Source: an uncultured Collinsella sp. (GTDB lineage: Bacteria; Actinomycetota; Coriobacteriia; Coriobacteriales; Coriobacteriaceae). From it: a stretch of 5,640 nucleotides of DNA. The stretch covers positions 1-5,640 of the forward strand of contig CABTAA010000113.1 in NCBI GenBank assembly GCA_902482615.1. Direction: 5' to 3'. The translations under genes were made by a program, and so were the position numbers. Within the stretch, counting starts at the first letter, position 1. Each line of letters opens with the position of its first letter. A model generated the notes under the pieces. That model saw nothing but the letters and a program-made list of their open reading frames with translations. It made no database searches and was not told the DNA's origin. Positions 4,817-5,640 of the stretch are shown here, one piece after another.

Positions 4817-5640
4817 ATGGAGATGGATGACAACAAACGTAGACGGAATATGATCCTCTACGTGCTCATCGCCTTCGTCGTCTACCTCGTGCTCTCGACC
4901 GTTCTGTTCCCCAACATCGGTCACACGCAGCAGATTACGAAGACCGATTACTCGACGTTTGTCAAAGCGCTCGATAAGAAGAGCGTCGACAAGGTCGAGT
5001 ACAACACGGACGACTACACGATTTATTACACCAAGAAGGGCGAGGACGAGAACATCGCCTACAAGACGACCGGTGTACCGAATGATGCGGGCTTTACCGA
5101 TCGCGTGCTTGAATCTGGCGCCTCGCTTGAGTCGGTCGTTCCCGATAAGAACTCGGGTCTGATGACCTATTACCTGCTTACGCTCATTCTTCCCATGGCG
5201 ATTTTCTTCCTGATCGGCTGGTGGCTCAACCGTCGCATGAAGAAGGCCATGGGCGATGACGGTCCGTCGATGAACTTTGGCGGCGGTGGTTTTGGCGGCG
5301 GTGGACTGGGTAAGTCCGGCGCGCGCGTGATCGCCTCCAAGGACGTGGGCGTGACCTTTAAAGATGTCGCCGGCCAGGAAGAGGCCAAGGAATCCCTCAA
5401 GGAGGTCGTCGACTTTCTGGCGAAGCCGCAGCGCTACGAGGAGATCGGCGCCAAGCTGCCGCGCGGTGCTCTTCTTGTCGGCCCTCCGGGTACCGGTAAG
5501 ACCCTGCTTGCCAAGGCTGTTGCCGGCGAGGCGGGCGTGCCGTTCTTTAGCATTTCGGGCTCTGAGTTCGTCGAGATGTTCGTCGGCCGCGGCGCCGCCA
5601 AGGTTCGCGACCTGTTCAAGCAGGCCAAGGAAAAGGCCCC
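4817..5640 (+). CDS. ftsH: ATP-dependent zinc metalloprotease FtsH, N-terminal part (cut by window end)
   Basis: The first 274 residues are present; full-length FtsH is usually 600-800. FtsH is a membrane-anchored AAA+ hexamer that extracts and degrades membrane and regulatory proteins. Seen here: a basic N-terminus, transmembrane helix 1 (about 12-31), an extracytoplasmic domain (about 32-115, FtsH_ext type), helix 2 (about 116-137), a Gly-rich linker (154-164), then the AAA domain with VTFKDVAGQEEAKESL (179-194), Walker A GPPGTGKT (222-229) and the pore loop EMFVGRG (253-259), where most FtsH proteins have VGVG or VGMG. Walker B, the second region of homology and the HExxH zinc site lie beyond the window. 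Starts are possible at 4802, 4817 and 4823. I chose 4817 because GGAG (4804-4807) is 9 bases upstream; 4802 directly follows an in-frame TAG and has no ribosome binding site. Confidence 0.95.
   Translation, partial: MEMDDNKRRRNMILYVLIAFVVYLVLSTVLFPNIGHTQQITKTDYSTFVKALDKKSVDKVEYNTDDYTIYYTKKGEDENIAYKTTGVPNDAGFTDRVLESGASLESVVPDKNSGLMTYYLLTLILPMAIFFLIGWWLNRRMKKAMGDDGPSMNFGGGGFGGGGLGKSGARVIASKDVGVTFKDVAGQEEAKESLKEVVDFLAKPQRYEEIGAKLPRGALLVGPPGTGKTLLAKAVAGEAGVPFFSISGSEFVEMFVGRGAAKVRDLFKQAKEKA

Overview
The window is high-GC bacterial DNA with closely packed genes, clear AGGAGG-type ribosome binding sites, GTG as well as ATG starts, and only TAA or TAG stops at the five complete gene ends. Gene content and protein style (a clostridial-type ThyA, a SpoU methyltransferase, a short CobO and an FtsH with a Gly-rich linker) suggest a Coriobacteriia actinomycete, most likely Collinsella or a close relative. 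This is inferred from memory of such proteins and was not searched.

Layout. (1) Positions 1-174, minus strand: the 5' part of a UPF0251/DUF134-type DNA-binding protein, interrupted by two in-frame stop codons inside its conserved helix-turn-helix region. (2) Positions 175-340: a divergent intergenic region with two related CATATG-centred palindromes 53 bp apart, and the thyA promoter and ribosome binding site. (3) Positions 341-1717: thyA and folA, nine bases apart and probably translationally coupled. ThyA makes dTMP and dihydrofolate, and DHFR recycles the dihydrofolate to tetrahydrofolate. (4) A probable hairpin terminator near 1762-1790, then a SpoU/TrmH-family rRNA/tRNA 2'-O-methyltransferase (1827-2741). 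(5) A 125-base gap with mutually exclusive hairpins, then a 12-helix MATE efflux protein (2867-4216). (6) A perfect 30-bp palindrome (4213-4242) that contains the stop codons of both the MATE gene and the convergent cobO gene. (7) cobO on the minus strand (4239-4724), cob(I)alamin adenosyltransferase. (8) A 92-base divergent promoter region, then the N-terminal half of ftsH, cut by the window end.

Most of the genes are ordinary housekeeping functions. I see no CRISPR array, tRNA, rRNA, prophage or obvious new defence system. The points most worth a second look are the doubly interrupted DUF134 gene and its paired operator-like palindromes, the palindrome shared by two convergent stop codons, and the possible attenuator-like leader before the MATE gene.
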